Positions 1-9,325 are shown, numbered from the stretch's first letter. The stretch is 64,000 bases of DNA from Solibacillus sp040273735 (GCF_040273735.1 NZ_JBELZM010000002.1:354833-418832), one strand, 5' to 3'. The notes: generated by a model not told the origin, from the sequence alone. Made by a program: numbers and translations.

Positions 1-720
1 AACATACCCATTTTTGCCCACCGAGGGGCATCAAGCTTTCACTTAGAAAATACGTTTGCTGCCTTTAAAAAAGCGAAAGAACTAGGGGCAGATGGCATTG
101 AACTGGATCTCCAAGTTTCAAATGATGGTATATTAGTGGTATTTCATGACAATGACTTAAAGAGACTTGCCGGTATTAACAAAATGGTTAATCAGTGCTC
201 TTATGATGAGCTTATTCACTATAAATTAGGTCCGCGGTTTAAACGGCTGTTTCGACGTGATCGGATGATTGCCTTTGCCGACGTACTCGAGTGGGCGAAT
301 GCTGAAAAAATTGCGTTGAATGTAGAGCTTAAAGAGTCGTTAATAACGAACGAACATGTTCTGAAGGAATTACTGCAAACGATTAGCTTACCTGAAAATA
401 GCCATTTTTCGTCATTCCATGATTCTCTGCTAAAACTTGTGAAAGAGATTCGCCCGGACATCGAGACAGGGTACATTATTACAAGGAAATTCTATTGGGC
501 CACATTAGCGGAACAAAATTTTTTCGATGCGATACATGCACATAAACGTTACTATAAAGGGCAATATTTAGAGGCTTGTAAAGCGGCCAATATCAGCATG
601 CGTTTTTACGCAATCCAGGGAAATGAATCTTTCTTAAAAAATCCCCATTCCATTGTAAAAGGGTGGATTACGGATTTTCCGCATTTAGTTCAGGAAGCCC
701 AGATAAATCGACAAGTTTAA
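1..720 (+). CDS. yqiK: Glycerophosphodiester phosphodiesterase (5' end outside window)
   Basis: Hydrolyses glycerophosphodiesters to glycerol-3-phosphate and an alcohol. The frame is open from the first base and reads NIPIFAHRGAS, the GDPD signature with the catalytic HRG. ENTFAAF and then GIELDLQVSNDG (the metal-binding E-x-D) follow, and then FHD. Only a few N-terminal residues should be missing. No signal peptide is visible because the start is cut off. The next gene lies on the other strand, and both end at a shared hairpin. The symbol rests on family and on position beside a DUF2627 gene and the bkd operon, as in Bacillus subtilis. Confidence 0.9.
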   Translation, partial: NIPIFAHRGASSFHLENTFAAFKKAKELGADGIELDLQVSNDGILVVFHDNDLKRLAGINKMVNQCSYDELIHYKLGPRFKRLFRRDRMIAFADVLEWANAEKIALNVELKESLITNEHVLKELLQTISLPENSHFSSFHDSLLKLVKEIRPDIETGYIITRKFYWATLAEQNFFDAIHAHKRYYKGQYLEACKAANISMRFYAIQGNESFLKNPHSIVKGWITDFPHLVQEAQINRQV

Positions 721-830
721 TTATTTTAATGGAGGATGGAAGTCACTCCCTATTTACTTTTACCTTAATAATTTTGTGGAATGACGCTATAACATTACTT
801 TTATTAAATGAATAATTAACTGAATATGCC

Positions 831-872
831 AAAAAATCAAATTTCCCTATAAAGGGAAATTTGATTTTTTTG
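831..872. terminator. Bidirectional rho-independent terminator
   Basis: A long inverted repeat (arms AAATCAAATTTCCC and GGGAAATTTGATTT around TATAAA) is flanked by an A run on the left and a T run on the right. It can therefore end both the rightward phosphodiesterase gene and the leftward DUF2627 gene. Confidence 0.85.
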
Positions 873-875
873 TCT

Positions 876-1109
876 TTATTTCTGCCAGCGCTCCGATACT
901 TTACCGCGCTTGCGATCCCGGTGCAGTAAAAACCCTGCAAAAAATAAAAATGAAACGGCAAAAAATATGGCACCGACGATGAATTGTAACCAAATCCAAG
1001 GAAATGGTGAAATTAAAATACCGAATAATGTATCTCTCATAAACTTTATCCCGGCAGCCATTAAAATTGCAGGAATGACCAGTACGATAAATGCAGCCAT
1101 ACGTGCCAT
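876..1109 (-). CDS. yqzF: DUF2627 small membrane protein (YqzF-like)
   Basis: A 77-residue protein with two hydrophobic segments (about residues 4-22 and 36-62). It ends in a conserved basic tail, FLLHRDRKRGK. The middle motif KFMRDTLFGIL is typical of the Bacillales DUF2627/YqzF family, whose function is unknown. A GGAGGAGG ribosome site precedes the ATG. It lies divergently from bcd, leaving a 400-base regulatory gap. Confidence 0.85.
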   Translation of the reverse strand: MARMAAFIVLVIPAILMAAGIKFMRDTLFGILISPFPWIWLQFIVGAIFFAVSFLFFAGFLLHRDRKRGKVSERWQK

Positions 1110-1256
1110 TTACAAACCTCCTCCAGACAAAAAACAGTAAAAGAAACAATGTCTGAGATTATTTTACTATCACTTAATTTTACAATGCAGGTAGAGAAAG
1201 TCAATAATCGGGTATAGATTCATAGAATGGAAATATGGGTATAGCCAAACAAAACT

Positions 1257-1284
1257 GAAATTACTATACTAAAATAGTAATTTC
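1257..1284. promoter_or_regulatory. Perfect 11-bp inverted repeat upstream of bcd (candidate operator)
   Basis: Arms GAAATTACTAT and ATAGTAATTTC are separated by ACTAAA. No gene ends nearby that would need a terminator here, because DUF2627 is transcribed away to the left. A protein-binding site between the divergent DUF2627 and bcd genes is therefore more likely. The regulator is unknown. Confidence 0.45.
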
Positions 1285-1297
1285 GAAAGTGTTTTCG
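1284..1297. promoter_or_regulatory. cre-like site (distal)
   Basis: CGAAAGTGTTTTCG agrees with most positions of the CcpA consensus TGWAANCGNTWNCA and is itself near-palindromic. It abuts the 11-bp inverted repeat. Carbon catabolite control of bkd operons is known in Bacillus, but this site is inferred from sequence only. Confidence 0.3.
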
Positions 1298-1476
1298 TGC
1301 TATTTTCAAGTGTAATTTTAGATGTAAATTGTCCGAATATTCTAATTTAAATTAAATTAGAGATTTCTAGTTGCATCCTTTTAGATTTATAAGTATTGTA
1401 AAAATAACGATAATAAAGTTATACCATTTTAAGTATTTATTATCTTTAATTAACAGAAAATAATAATATACGAGAA

Positions 1477-1490
1477 AGTAAGCGCTTTCT
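1477..1490. promoter_or_regulatory. cre-like site just before the bcd ribosome site
   Basis: AGTAAGCGCTTTCT keeps the CcpA core G-AA-CG-T. It lies within the GAAAG...CTTTC palindrome directly upstream of GGAGGGG. A repressor bound here would block bcd transcription. A second cre-like sequence lies about 190 bases upstream. The match is moderate. Confidence 0.4.
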
Positions 1491-1511
1491 TGAGTGGAGG
1501 GGTATAGTATT

Positions 1512-2606
1512 ATGGAAATTTTCAAGTACATGCAGAAATATGATTTTGAACAAGTAGTCTTTTGCCAAGATGAGGCATCGGGGTTAAAAGCGGTCATTGC
1601 TATTCATGATACAACATTGGGTCCAGCTCTTGGGGGTTCGCGCATGTGGACATATGCCTCGGAGGAAGCAGCTATTGAAGATGCACTTCGTCTTGCACGC
1701 GGTATGACTTATAAAAATGCGGCGGCAGGCTTAAATTTAGGTGGCGGTAAAACAGTTATTATTGGAGATCCATTCAAGGATAAAAATGAAGAAATGTTCC
1801 GTGCATTAGGACGTTTCATTCAAGGTCTGAATGGTCGATATATAACGGCAGAAGATGTAGGTACAACAGTTGCAGATATGGATTTAATCCATGAAGAAAC
1901 AAATTATGTAACAGGTATTTCACCGGCATTCGGCAGCTCTGGCAATCCATCGCCAATTACAGCGTATGGTGTATATTTAGGAATGAAGGCAGCAGCGAAA
2001 GAAGCGTTTGGAGATGACTCGCTGGCAGGTCGTAAAGTGGCAGTTCAAGGTCTTGGGAATGTTGCGTACACATTATGTGAATACTTGTATAATGAAGGAG
2101 CGAAACTAATCGTAACTGACATTAATCAGCAAGCAATCGACCGTGTCGTTGCAGACTTTGCCGCGGTAGCAGTAGCACCTGATGAGATTTACGCACAAGA
2201 TGTGGATATTTTCTCACCGTGTGCTCTTGGCGCAATTGTAAATGATCAGACGATTCCGACGTTCAAAGCGAAGGTTATCGCTGGATCTGCAAACAATCAG
2301 CTGGCAGAATCAAGACATGGTAAAGTTTTGCATGATTTAGGGATTGTTTATGCACCGGATTATGTGATTAATGCAGGCGGTGTTATTAACGTAGCAGACG
2401 AGTTATACGGCTATAATCGCGAGCGTGCAATGAAGCGTGTTGAAACGATCTACACAAGCTTGGAAAAGATTTTTGCAATTTCAAAAGATGAAGATATTCC
2501 AACTTATTTAGCTGCAAACCGTTTAGCAGAAGAGCGTATTGCTCGTGTGGCGAAATCCCGCAGTCAGTTCCTTCAAAACGAAAAAAATATTTTAAACGGT
2601 CGCTAA
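1512..2606 (+). CDS. bcd: Leucine dehydrogenase (branched-chain amino acid dehydrogenase)
   Basis: NAD-dependent oxidative deamination of Leu, Val and Ile to the 2-oxo acids used by the BCKDH complex encoded next. At 364 residues it has the family's usual length. Lys80 in LGGGKTV and Lys68 in MTYK are the catalytic lysines of characterised leucine dehydrogenases. GLGNVA at 180-185 is the NAD-binding loop. ATG was chosen because GGAGGGG sits 9 bases upstream. An upstream in-frame GTG overlaps that ribosome site. It is the first gene of the bkd operon. Two cre-like sites and an inverted repeat lie upstream. Confidence 0.95.
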   Translation: MEIFKYMQKYDFEQVVFCQDEASGLKAVIAIHDTTLGPALGGSRMWTYASEEAAIEDALRLARGMTYKNAAAGLNLGGGKTVIIGDPFKDKNEEMFRALGRFIQGLNGRYITAEDVGTTVADMDLIHEETNYVTGISPAFGSSGNPSPITAYGVYLGMKAAAKEAFGDDSLAGRKVAVQGLGNVAYTLCEYLYNEGAKLIVTDINQQAIDRVVADFAAVAVAPDEIYAQDVDIFSPCALGAIVNDQTIPTFKAKVIAGSANNQLAESRHGKVLHDLGIVYAPDYVINAGGVINVADELYGYNRERAMKRVETIYTSLEKIFAISKDEDIPTYLAANRLAEERIARVAKSRSQFLQNEKNILNGR

Positions 2607-2661
2607 TATGCGATTACGAAAGAAGAACTTGATTTTGTAACTGGAAAAAGGGGTGTCGGTT

Positions 2662-4071
2662 ATGGCGAAAGATTATGATGTCGTTATTTTAGGCGGAGGC
2701 ACAGGCGGTTATGTAGCCGCGATCCGTGCGTCACAGCTCGGATTGAAAACGGCAATCGTCGAAAAAAATAAAATGGGGGGTACATGTCTGCATGCGGGCT
2801 GTATCCCGACAAAAGCATTGCTCCGAAGTGCGGAAGTATATGTGCAATCCAAAAAGGCACTCGATTTTGGAGTGGAAGTAAATGACGTCAAAATCGACTT
2901 TGAACGTGTCCAACAACGAAAGGCTACCGTTGTAGATAAACTTTACAAAGGTGTCCAGCACTTGATGAAAAAAGGAAAGATCGATGTGTATGACGGTTTT
3001 GGACGCATTTTAGGACCATCTATTTTCTCGCCGATGCCAGGTACGATTTCAGTGGAAATGAATGATGGTACAGAAAATGAGATGCTTGTGCCGCAAAACG
3101 TGATCATTGCGACTGGTTCTCGCCCTAGAACATTGGACGGATTGAAAGTTGACGGAAAAAAGATTTTCACATCAGATGAGTTCCTGACAATTGAAAAGCT
3201 TCCGAAGTCAGCCATTATTATCGGTGGTGGCGTAATCGGTGTCGAATGGGCGTCAATGCTCACTGATTTCGATGTCGAGGTCACGATTATCGAGCTTGGT
3301 GATCGTCTACTGCCGACTGAAGATGCAGCAATTTCCGCAGAGATGCTGAAATCTTTGAAGAAGCGCGGGGTAAACGTTCATTTCAATGTCAAACTCGATC
3401 CTTCGGCAATTGATACGAAGGAAGATGTATCAATTCAAGTGAATGATGAAACCATTTCAGCGGAAGTACTTTTACTTTCAGTTGGAAGGTTAGCGAACAC
3501 TTCAAATATTGGTTTGGAAAACACGGAAATCGAACTGGATAATGGATATATTTCAGTAAACGAACATTTCCAGACGAAAGAACGTCATATATATGCTATA
3601 GGAGATGTTATCGGTGGAATGCAGTTGGCACATGTTGCTTCACATGAAGGAGTTCGTGCTGTCGAACATATTGCGGGACAGAATTCGATTCCACTGCATT
3701 ATGCAAATATTGCACGAGGCGTCTACAGTAATCCGGAAGTCGCAAGTGTCGGCCTTACAGAAGAGCAAGCGAAAAACAACGGCTATAAAGTTGTGACAAC
3801 AACATTCCCGTTTAAAGCGATCGGTAAAGCGATTGTTTATGGTGAAACAGCAGGCTTTGTGAAAGTAGTTGCGGATGAAAATTCGAATGATGTTGTCGGC
3901 GTCCATTTAATCGGACCGCATGCAACGGATTTAATTTCCGAAGCTGCACTTGGCTTGTTCTTAAATGCCTCACCATGGGAAGTTGGACAGATGGTGCATT
4001 TGCATCCTTCCTTAAGCGAAATTATTGGGGAAGCCGCGCTGGCGATTGAAGGCAAAGCGATTCATTTTTAA
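2662..4071 (+). CDS. lpdV: Dihydrolipoyl dehydrogenase (E3 of branched-chain 2-oxoacid dehydrogenase)
   Basis: Reoxidises the lipoyl arm of E2 with FAD and NAD. The FAD fingerprint GGGTGG is at about 11-16. The redox disulfide GGTCLHAGC has Cys42 and Cys47. A second Rossmann motif, GGGVIGVEW, follows, and the C-terminal active-site pair is His448/Glu453 in HPSLSE. ATG is preferred to a GTG three codons upstream because AAAAAGGGG is then well spaced. In B. subtilis buk separates bcd from lpdV. Here only about 55 bases do. Confidence 0.93.
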   Translation: MAKDYDVVILGGGTGGYVAAIRASQLGLKTAIVEKNKMGGTCLHAGCIPTKALLRSAEVYVQSKKALDFGVEVNDVKIDFERVQQRKATVVDKLYKGVQHLMKKGKIDVYDGFGRILGPSIFSPMPGTISVEMNDGTENEMLVPQNVIIATGSRPRTLDGLKVDGKKIFTSDEFLTIEKLPKSAIIIGGGVIGVEWASMLTDFDVEVTIIELGDRLLPTEDAAISAEMLKSLKKRGVNVHFNVKLDPSAIDTKEDVSIQVNDETISAEVLLLSVGRLANTSNIGLENTEIELDNGYISVNEHFQTKERHIYAIGDVIGGMQLAHVASHEGVRAVEHIAGQNSIPLHYANIARGVYSNPEVASVGLTEEQAKNNGYKVVTTTFPFKAIGKAIVYGETAGFVKVVADENSNDVVGVHLIGPHATDLISEAALGLFLNASPWEVGQMVHLHPSLSEIIGEAALAIEGKAIHF

Positions 4072-4091
4072 TAGTGACAAGGGGGTATTTT

Positions 4092-5102
4092 ATGACGGAC
4101 ACTAATATTACACATGAACAATTGGGATTGACGGATGAAGATGTACTGAAAATGTACGAAACAATGCTGATGGCACGACGTATTGATGAGCGGATGTGGC
4201 TGCTAAACCGTGCAGGCAAAATACCATTTGTTATTTCATGCCAAGGACAAGAGGCAGCTCAAGTAGGTGCTGCCTTTGCCCTTGATCATACAAAGGATTA
4301 TATTGCGCCGTACTATCGTGATATGGGGGTTGTCCTTCATTTTGGGATGACGGCAAAAGATTTAATGCTTTCGGCATTTGCGAAAGCGGAAGATCCGAAC
4401 TCTGGCGGGCGTCAAATGCCGGGGCATTTCGGGCAAAAGAAAAATCGTATACTTACGGGTTCTTCTCCTGTAACGACACAAGTACCACACGCGGTCGGTG
4501 TTGCACTTGCAGGGAAAATGCAGCAAAAGGACTTTATCACATTTGTAACACTCGGTGAGGGATCGTCAAACCAAGGAGACTTCCATGAAGGAGCAAACTT
4601 TGCGGGAGTGCACAAATTGCCGGTTATTATCATGGTAGAAAACAACCAATATGCAATTTCTGTTCCGGTTGAGCGTCAACTGGGCTGTGCACAAGTATCA
4701 GACCGTGCGATCGGCTACGGGATGCCTGGTGTAACGGTAGACGGTAAAAATCCGTTGGAAGTGTACAAAGTGGTGAAAGAAGCGGCTGATCGTGCACGTC
4801 GCGGTGAAGGGCCTTCATTGATCGAAACGGTTTCGTTCCGACTGACAGCCCATTCTTCGGATGATGATGATCGTCAATATCGTACAGCTGAGGATATTGC
4901 AGAAGGAAAAGCAAAAGACCCGATTATTTTATTTGAAACATACTTAAAAGACAACGGTATAGCGGACGATACGCTATTGGAACAAATGAACAAAAAAATT
5001 ATGGATACTGTCAATGAAGCGACAGATTATGCAGAAAATGCAGCCTATGCCTCGCCAGAACATGCATTGCGTTTTGTGTATGCGGAAGGAGAAGATGCGT
5101 AA
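4092..5102 (+). CDS. bkdAA: Branched-chain 2-oxoacid dehydrogenase E1 alpha
   Basis: Thiamine-diphosphate-dependent decarboxylation of branched 2-oxo acids, as an alpha2beta2 E1 with the next gene. It has 336 residues. The TPP motif begins GEGSSNQGDFHEG and closes with VENN, and the phosphorylation-loop-like stretch SSDDDD follows. The ATG is served by AAGGGGG, while the upstream GTG would include that site. Its stop overlaps the bkdAB start by one base (TAATG), so the two subunits are probably translationally coupled. Confidence 0.94.
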   Translation: MTDTNITHEQLGLTDEDVLKMYETMLMARRIDERMWLLNRAGKIPFVISCQGQEAAQVGAAFALDHTKDYIAPYYRDMGVVLHFGMTAKDLMLSAFAKAEDPNSGGRQMPGHFGQKKNRILTGSSPVTTQVPHAVGVALAGKMQQKDFITFVTLGEGSSNQGDFHEGANFAGVHKLPVIIMVENNQYAISVPVERQLGCAQVSDRAIGYGMPGVTVDGKNPLEVYKVVKEAADRARRGEGPSLIETVSFRLTAHSSDDDDRQYRTAEDIAEGKAKDPIILFETYLKDNGIADDTLLEQMNKKIMDTVNEATDYAENAAYASPEHALRFVYAEGEDA

Positions 5103-6085
5103 TGCCGGTAATTTCTTATATTGATGCCATTAACTTAGCGATGAAAGAAGAAATGGAGCGAGATGACCGCGTCTTCGTATTAGGTGAAGATGTTGGGTTA
5201 AAAGGCGGCGTATTCAAAGCGACAACAGGCCTGTATGACCAGTTCGGCGAAGCGCGTGTACTGGATACACCGTTAGCGGAAAGTGCGATTGCCGGTGTTG
5301 CAATCGGTGCAGCGATGTACGGCATGCGTCCGATTGCTGAAATGCAGTTTGCGGACTTTATCATGCCTGCTGTAAACCAGATTGTTTCGGAAGCGGCAAA
5401 AATTCGTTACCGCTCAAACAATGACTGGAGCTGTCCGTTAGTTGTGCGTGCGCCATTTGGTGGGGGAATTCATGGTGCCCTTTATCACTCGCAATCGGTT
5501 GAAGCGATGTTTGCAGGAACTCCTGGATTGAAGATTGTCATTCCGTCAACACCATATGATGCAAAAGGACTGTTGAAGGCAGCCATTCGCGATCCGGATC
5601 CGGTACTGTTTTTCGAACATAAACGTGCATACCGCCTTATTAAAGGTGAAGTGCCGACAGATGATTATACATTACCGATCGGAAAAGCCGATGTGAAGCG
5701 TGAAGGCGATGATGTAACAGTCATTACCTACGGCCTGGCAGTACATTTTGCATTGCAGGCAGCAGAACGCCTGGCAAAAGACGGTATCGAAACGCATATT
5801 TTAGATTTGCGTACCGTTTACCCGTTAGATCAAGAAGCCATTATCGAAGCGGCAAGAAAAACAGGGAAAATCCTTCTTATCACAGAGGACAATAAAGAAG
5901 GCAGCATTATGAGTGAAGTGGCGGCCATCATTGCAGAACATTGCCTATTTGAACTGGATGCACCAATCAAGCGTCTCGCAGGACCGGATGTACCTGCAAT
6001 GCCATACGCACCAACAATGGAAAAGTTCTTCATGATTAATCCTGACAAAGTAGAAAAAGCAATTCGCGAACTCGCTGAATTCTAG
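5102..6085 (+). CDS. bkdAB: Branched-chain 2-oxoacid dehydrogenase E1 beta
   Basis: Partner of E1 alpha. At 327 residues it has the normal length. It has the transketolase pyrimidine-binding domain with FVLGEDVG, followed by ADFIMPA and RAPFGGGIHG. The C-terminal transketolase domain carries TEDNKEGS. The start overlaps the E1 alpha stop. About 70 bases separate it from E2, with no terminator. Confidence 0.94.
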   Translation: MPVISYIDAINLAMKEEMERDDRVFVLGEDVGLKGGVFKATTGLYDQFGEARVLDTPLAESAIAGVAIGAAMYGMRPIAEMQFADFIMPAVNQIVSEAAKIRYRSNNDWSCPLVVRAPFGGGIHGALYHSQSVEAMFAGTPGLKIVIPSTPYDAKGLLKAAIRDPDPVLFFEHKRAYRLIKGEVPTDDYTLPIGKADVKREGDDVTVITYGLAVHFALQAAERLAKDGIETHILDLRTVYPLDQEAIIEAARKTGKILLITEDNKEGSIMSEVAAIIAEHCLFELDAPIKRLAGPDVPAMPYAPTMEKFFMINPDKVEKAIRELAEF

Positions 6086-6157
6086 TTGATAGAATTGGGA
6101 TTGTATAAGAATCCTAAATGAACAGCAAATGCCTATTAGTTAAAGGGGGATTGTTAA

Positions 6158-7516
6158 ATGACAATTCAAAATATCGTCATGCCGCAACTTGGAGAAAGTG
6201 TGACAGAAGGTAAGATTGAACGCTGGCTTGTACAAGTGGGAGATAAAGTAAACAAGTATGATCCATTAGCAGAAGTAACAACAGATAAAGTTAATGCCGA
6301 AATCCCTTCTTCGTTTGCAGGGGTAATTACAGAGTTAATTGCAAACGAAGGCGAAACATTACCGGTAGGCGCAGTTGTATGCGCGATTGAAGTGGAAGGC
6401 TCTGAAATGCCGCCAGCGCCAGTAGAAAAAAGCTCGAATGTCAGCTCAGCAATTCTAAATGCCGGCTCACAGAAGAAAGAAGAAGAAAAACCGGCAGCGA
6501 AAAAAGAAGACAAACCGGTTCGCACAGAACGCAAGCCTGGTCGTTTTTCACCTGCTGTTTTAGCATTGGCAAATGAACATGATGTCGACTTGGCCGAGAT
6601 TACCGGTACAGGTGTCGGTAATCGGATAACAAGAAAAGATGTTGAAGCTTATGTTGCTGCAGGTAAGCCGACAAGTCAGGATATTTCGAATGACGAACAA
6701 CCAACAGCATTTGCTGAGCCAAAACAAGAATCGTCTTCGCAAGCGTCAGCACAAGGTACAACACAAGTTCCGGCAGCTGCGCCCCAGCCGAAACAGGAGA
6801 TTCCAGTTGCTGCTGGAGACATCGAAATTCCGGTTACGCAAGTGCGTAAAGCAATTGCGAAAAATATGCTGCGCAGCACACATGAAATTCCGCATGCATG
6901 GATGATGATGGAAGTCGATGTAACAGAGCTTGTAGAATACCGTGACAGCATAAAAGAAGATTTCAAGAAAAAAGAAGGATTCAATCTGACGTATTTTGCA
7001 TTTTTCTTAAAAGCTGTTTCCCAGGCGCTAAAAGAATTCCCAATCATCAACTCTGTTTGGGCGGAGGATAAAATCATTCAAAAGAAAGATATTAATTTAT
7101 CGATTGCTGTAGCTACTGATGATGCGTTATTCGTGCCCGTCATTAAACATGTCGATGAAAAATCGATTAAAGGCATTGCAAAAGAAATTCATGAATATGC
7201 ACATCTTGTACGCAATGGAAAACTGAAATTGGAGCATATGCAAGGTGGTACATTTACAGTCAACAATACCGGATCGTTTGGTTCTGTTCAGTCAATGGGC
7301 ATTATCAATCATCCACAGGCAGCAATTTTGCAGGTGGAAAGTATTGTAAAAAGACCTGTAATAGTACAGGGGAATATGATTGCTCCACGCTCTATGGTGA
7401 ATTTATGTTTATCTTTAGACCATAGAATTTTAGATGGTATGATTTGTGGTAAATTCTTATCTCGTGTGAAAGAAATTCTCGAAAATGTCGATAAACAGAA
7501 GATGTCAGTCTACTAA
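6158..7516 (+). CDS. bkdB: Branched-chain 2-oxoacid dehydrogenase E2 (dihydrolipoyl acyltransferase)
   Basis: Core of the BCKDH complex, transferring the acyl group from lipoate to CoA. The order is a lipoyl domain (1-78, with lipoylated Lys44 in TTDKVNAE), a charged linker, the peripheral E1/E3-binding domain (about 129-166), an Ala/Gln/Pro-rich linker (about 170-215) and the catalytic domain. Its active-site DHRILDG has His422 and Asp426. Length is 452. AAAGGGGGA precedes the ATG. It is the last gene of the operon, closed by a strong hairpin. Confidence 0.94.
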   Translation: MTIQNIVMPQLGESVTEGKIERWLVQVGDKVNKYDPLAEVTTDKVNAEIPSSFAGVITELIANEGETLPVGAVVCAIEVEGSEMPPAPVEKSSNVSSAILNAGSQKKEEEKPAAKKEDKPVRTERKPGRFSPAVLALANEHDVDLAEITGTGVGNRITRKDVEAYVAAGKPTSQDISNDEQPTAFAEPKQESSSQASAQGTTQVPAAAPQPKQEIPVAAGDIEIPVTQVRKAIAKNMLRSTHEIPHAWMMMEVDVTELVEYRDSIKEDFKKKEGFNLTYFAFFLKAVSQALKEFPIINSVWAEDKIIQKKDINLSIAVATDDALFVPVIKHVDEKSIKGIAKEIHEYAHLVRNGKLKLEHMQGGTFTVNNTGSFGSVQSMGIINHPQAAILQVESIVKRPVIVQGNMIAPRSMVNLCLSLDHRILDGMICGKFLSRVKEILENVDKQKMSVY

Positions 7517-7522
7517 AAATGC

Positions 7523-7560
7523 CGTGAAAGCCTGTGAAATAAGGCTTTCACGTTTTTTTT
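7523..7560 (+). terminator. Terminator of the bkd operon
   Basis: A perfect 10-bp stem (CGTGAAAGCC and GGCTTTCACG) with a 10-base loop is followed directly by eight T residues. Confidence 0.93.
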
Positions 7561-7567
7561 CTCTTTA

Positions 7568-7597
7568 TTGTCAGAACATTCTCGTGTAAACTATAGT
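7568..7597 (+). promoter_or_regulatory. SigA-type promoter for mutA-mutB-meaB
   Basis: TTGTCA, an 18-base spacer and TATAGT lie just after the bkd terminator and about 40 bases before the mutA start. This suggests independent transcription of the mutase operon. Confidence 0.55.
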
Positions 7598-7636
7598 ACA
7601 GAAATATAACAAGGGGGGAAGCTACTTAGCGACCAC

Positions 7637-9325
7637 ATGTCAATGAATATGAAAGAGATCGAATTTCAAACAGCTAGCTATGAGAAGTGGAAGGAAGAAG
7701 CGGTCAAAGCATTAAAAGGAAAACCGTTTGAATCCTTATTTACAAAGACAATTGAAAATATCACGCTTGACCCACTTTATACAGAAGAAAGCTTAATCGA
7801 AAAATTGGGAGATCAACTGGATAAACAAGTATCAACAATCCGTTCTCTAACAAAACAGACGAGCTTCACTGTTGCACAGCAAATCGCTGGCAATGATGCA
7901 GCAAGCTTTTTTGCCAACATCGAGGATAGCTTATCGCGCGGCAATGAAATGATTACAATCAACAGCCCGGTTGCATTTGACTGGTCTGAACAGGACAGCG
8001 AAAAACTCGCTTCTTATTTATCGGAAAATTCATTTAAATTTACCGTCGCTTCTGCTGAAGATGCAGTGCTGGATGTGTTCAAATATATTGACGAAGCTAA
8101 ACGTAATGACGTTGTAGGCTATATTGTTTCACCTGAAACATTAGAATTAGCTGACTATCCAAACGTCCGCACGTTTTGTGCAAATACGATTCCGTTCCAT
8201 AATGACGGCGCTAATGCGGTACAAGAGCTTGCTGTTGCGCTTACACAAGCAGCTAAACTTGCTAATACGGCAGAAGATTTTAAAGCATTTGAACAGAAGT
8301 TTTTCGTACAGTTCGCTGTCGATACACAATTCTTTGCAGAAGTAGCAAAACTTCGTGCCTTTAAAGTATTATGGAAAGCGTTTGCTTCAGCATTCGGCAA
8401 TGAAGCAAGCGCTGTCCCGGTCGCAGTGGAAACTTCGGTACGCAGCTTCTCGAAATATGATGTTTATGTAAACTTATTACGTGCAGGCAATGAAGCGTTC
8501 TCAGCAGCAATCGGCGGTGCAGATATTATTACGGTACATCCGCATGATGCATTGACAGGTGTTTCAGGGCAGTCGATCCGTATAGCGCGAAATGTTTCCC
8601 TTGTAACGAAAGAAGAGTCGCATGTAACGAATGTAATCGATCCATCAGGCGGTTCGTACTTTATCGAATCATTAACAGCAGACTATGTAAAAGAAGCATG
8701 GGCACTGTTTTTGGAAATCGAAATTGCTGGCGGACTGGAAGCATACGGTATCAATGCTCAAATCGAGGAAGTGTATGCGACACGTATGAAGCAAGTGGAA
8801 ACACGCAAGCATTCACTAATCGGTACTAACATCTATGCAAACCCGCAAGATACAGTAGCAACAACTGAAAATGCTCAATTTGCAGGTGTAAAACGTCTTG
8901 CCATTCCATTTGAAAATTTGCGTGCCACGTATGCACAAACTGGATTCAAGACAGCAATATTAACATTCGGGGAATTGAAAAACTATAAGCCGCGCGCAGA
9001 TTTTGTACAAGGATTCTTCGCAACAGCGGGCATTGTAGCATATCAGACAGCAGGCTTCCAAACAATCGAAGATGCAACAACTTGGCTGGCAACTGCCGAC
9101 TATGACTATGTAGTCGTAGCTGCAACGGATGAAGATACTAAAGCCATTGTGCCGGCATTACTTGAAAACAAAAAACAATCGGTTGTGTTGGATGCAGCGG
9201 GTAAATTTAAAGAAGATGAAGCGGCGTGGACTGCAAATGGCTTAAACGGCTTTATTTATGCAGGTCAGAACATCGTTGAAAAGCTATCGGATGTCGTGAT
9301 GAGCGTGAAGGGGGTACAACAATGA
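7637..9325 (+). CDS. mutA: Methylmalonyl-CoA mutase small (beta) subunit
   Basis: Non-catalytic partner in the adenosylcobalamin enzyme that isomerises methylmalonyl-CoA to succinyl-CoA. It has 562 residues with a mutase-type TIM barrel (HPHDALTG, then VIDPSGGSYFIE). The C-terminal part lacks the D-x-H-x-x-G cobalamin signature that mutB has, as expected for this subunit. GGGGGGAAG is about 15 bases from the ATG, a long spacing, but no closer in-frame start exists. It overlaps mutB by four bases (ATGA). Confidence 0.92.
   Translation: MSMNMKEIEFQTASYEKWKEEAVKALKGKPFESLFTKTIENITLDPLYTEESLIEKLGDQLDKQVSTIRSLTKQTSFTVAQQIAGNDAASFFANIEDSLSRGNEMITINSPVAFDWSEQDSEKLASYLSENSFKFTVASAEDAVLDVFKYIDEAKRNDVVGYIVSPETLELADYPNVRTFCANTIPFHNDGANAVQELAVALTQAAKLANTAEDFKAFEQKFFVQFAVDTQFFAEVAKLRAFKVLWKAFASAFGNEASAVPVAVETSVRSFSKYDVYVNLLRAGNEAFSAAIGGADIITVHPHDALTGVSGQSIRIARNVSLVTKEESHVTNVIDPSGGSYFIESLTADYVKEAWALFLEIEIAGGLEAYGINAQIEEVYATRMKQVETRKHSLIGTNIYANPQDTVATTENAQFAGVKRLAIPFENLRATYAQTGFKTAILTFGELKNYKPRADFVQGFFATAGIVAYQTAGFQTIEDATTWLATADYDYVVVAATDEDTKAIVPALLENKKQSVVLDAAGKFKEDEAAWTANGLNGFIYAGQNIVEKLSDVVMSVKGVQQ

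Noticed and set aside
910..1140. Plus-strand ORF opposite yqzF
   Set aside because: Antisense to a gene with a family match and good ribosome site; its product is low-complexity and has no ribosome site.
1357..1380. SigL (-24/-12) promoter before bcd
   Set aside because: A TTGCAT lies at the right place for a -12 element, but the -24 dinucleotide is AG rather than GG and the rest of the -24 box does not fit; no BkdR gene is present.
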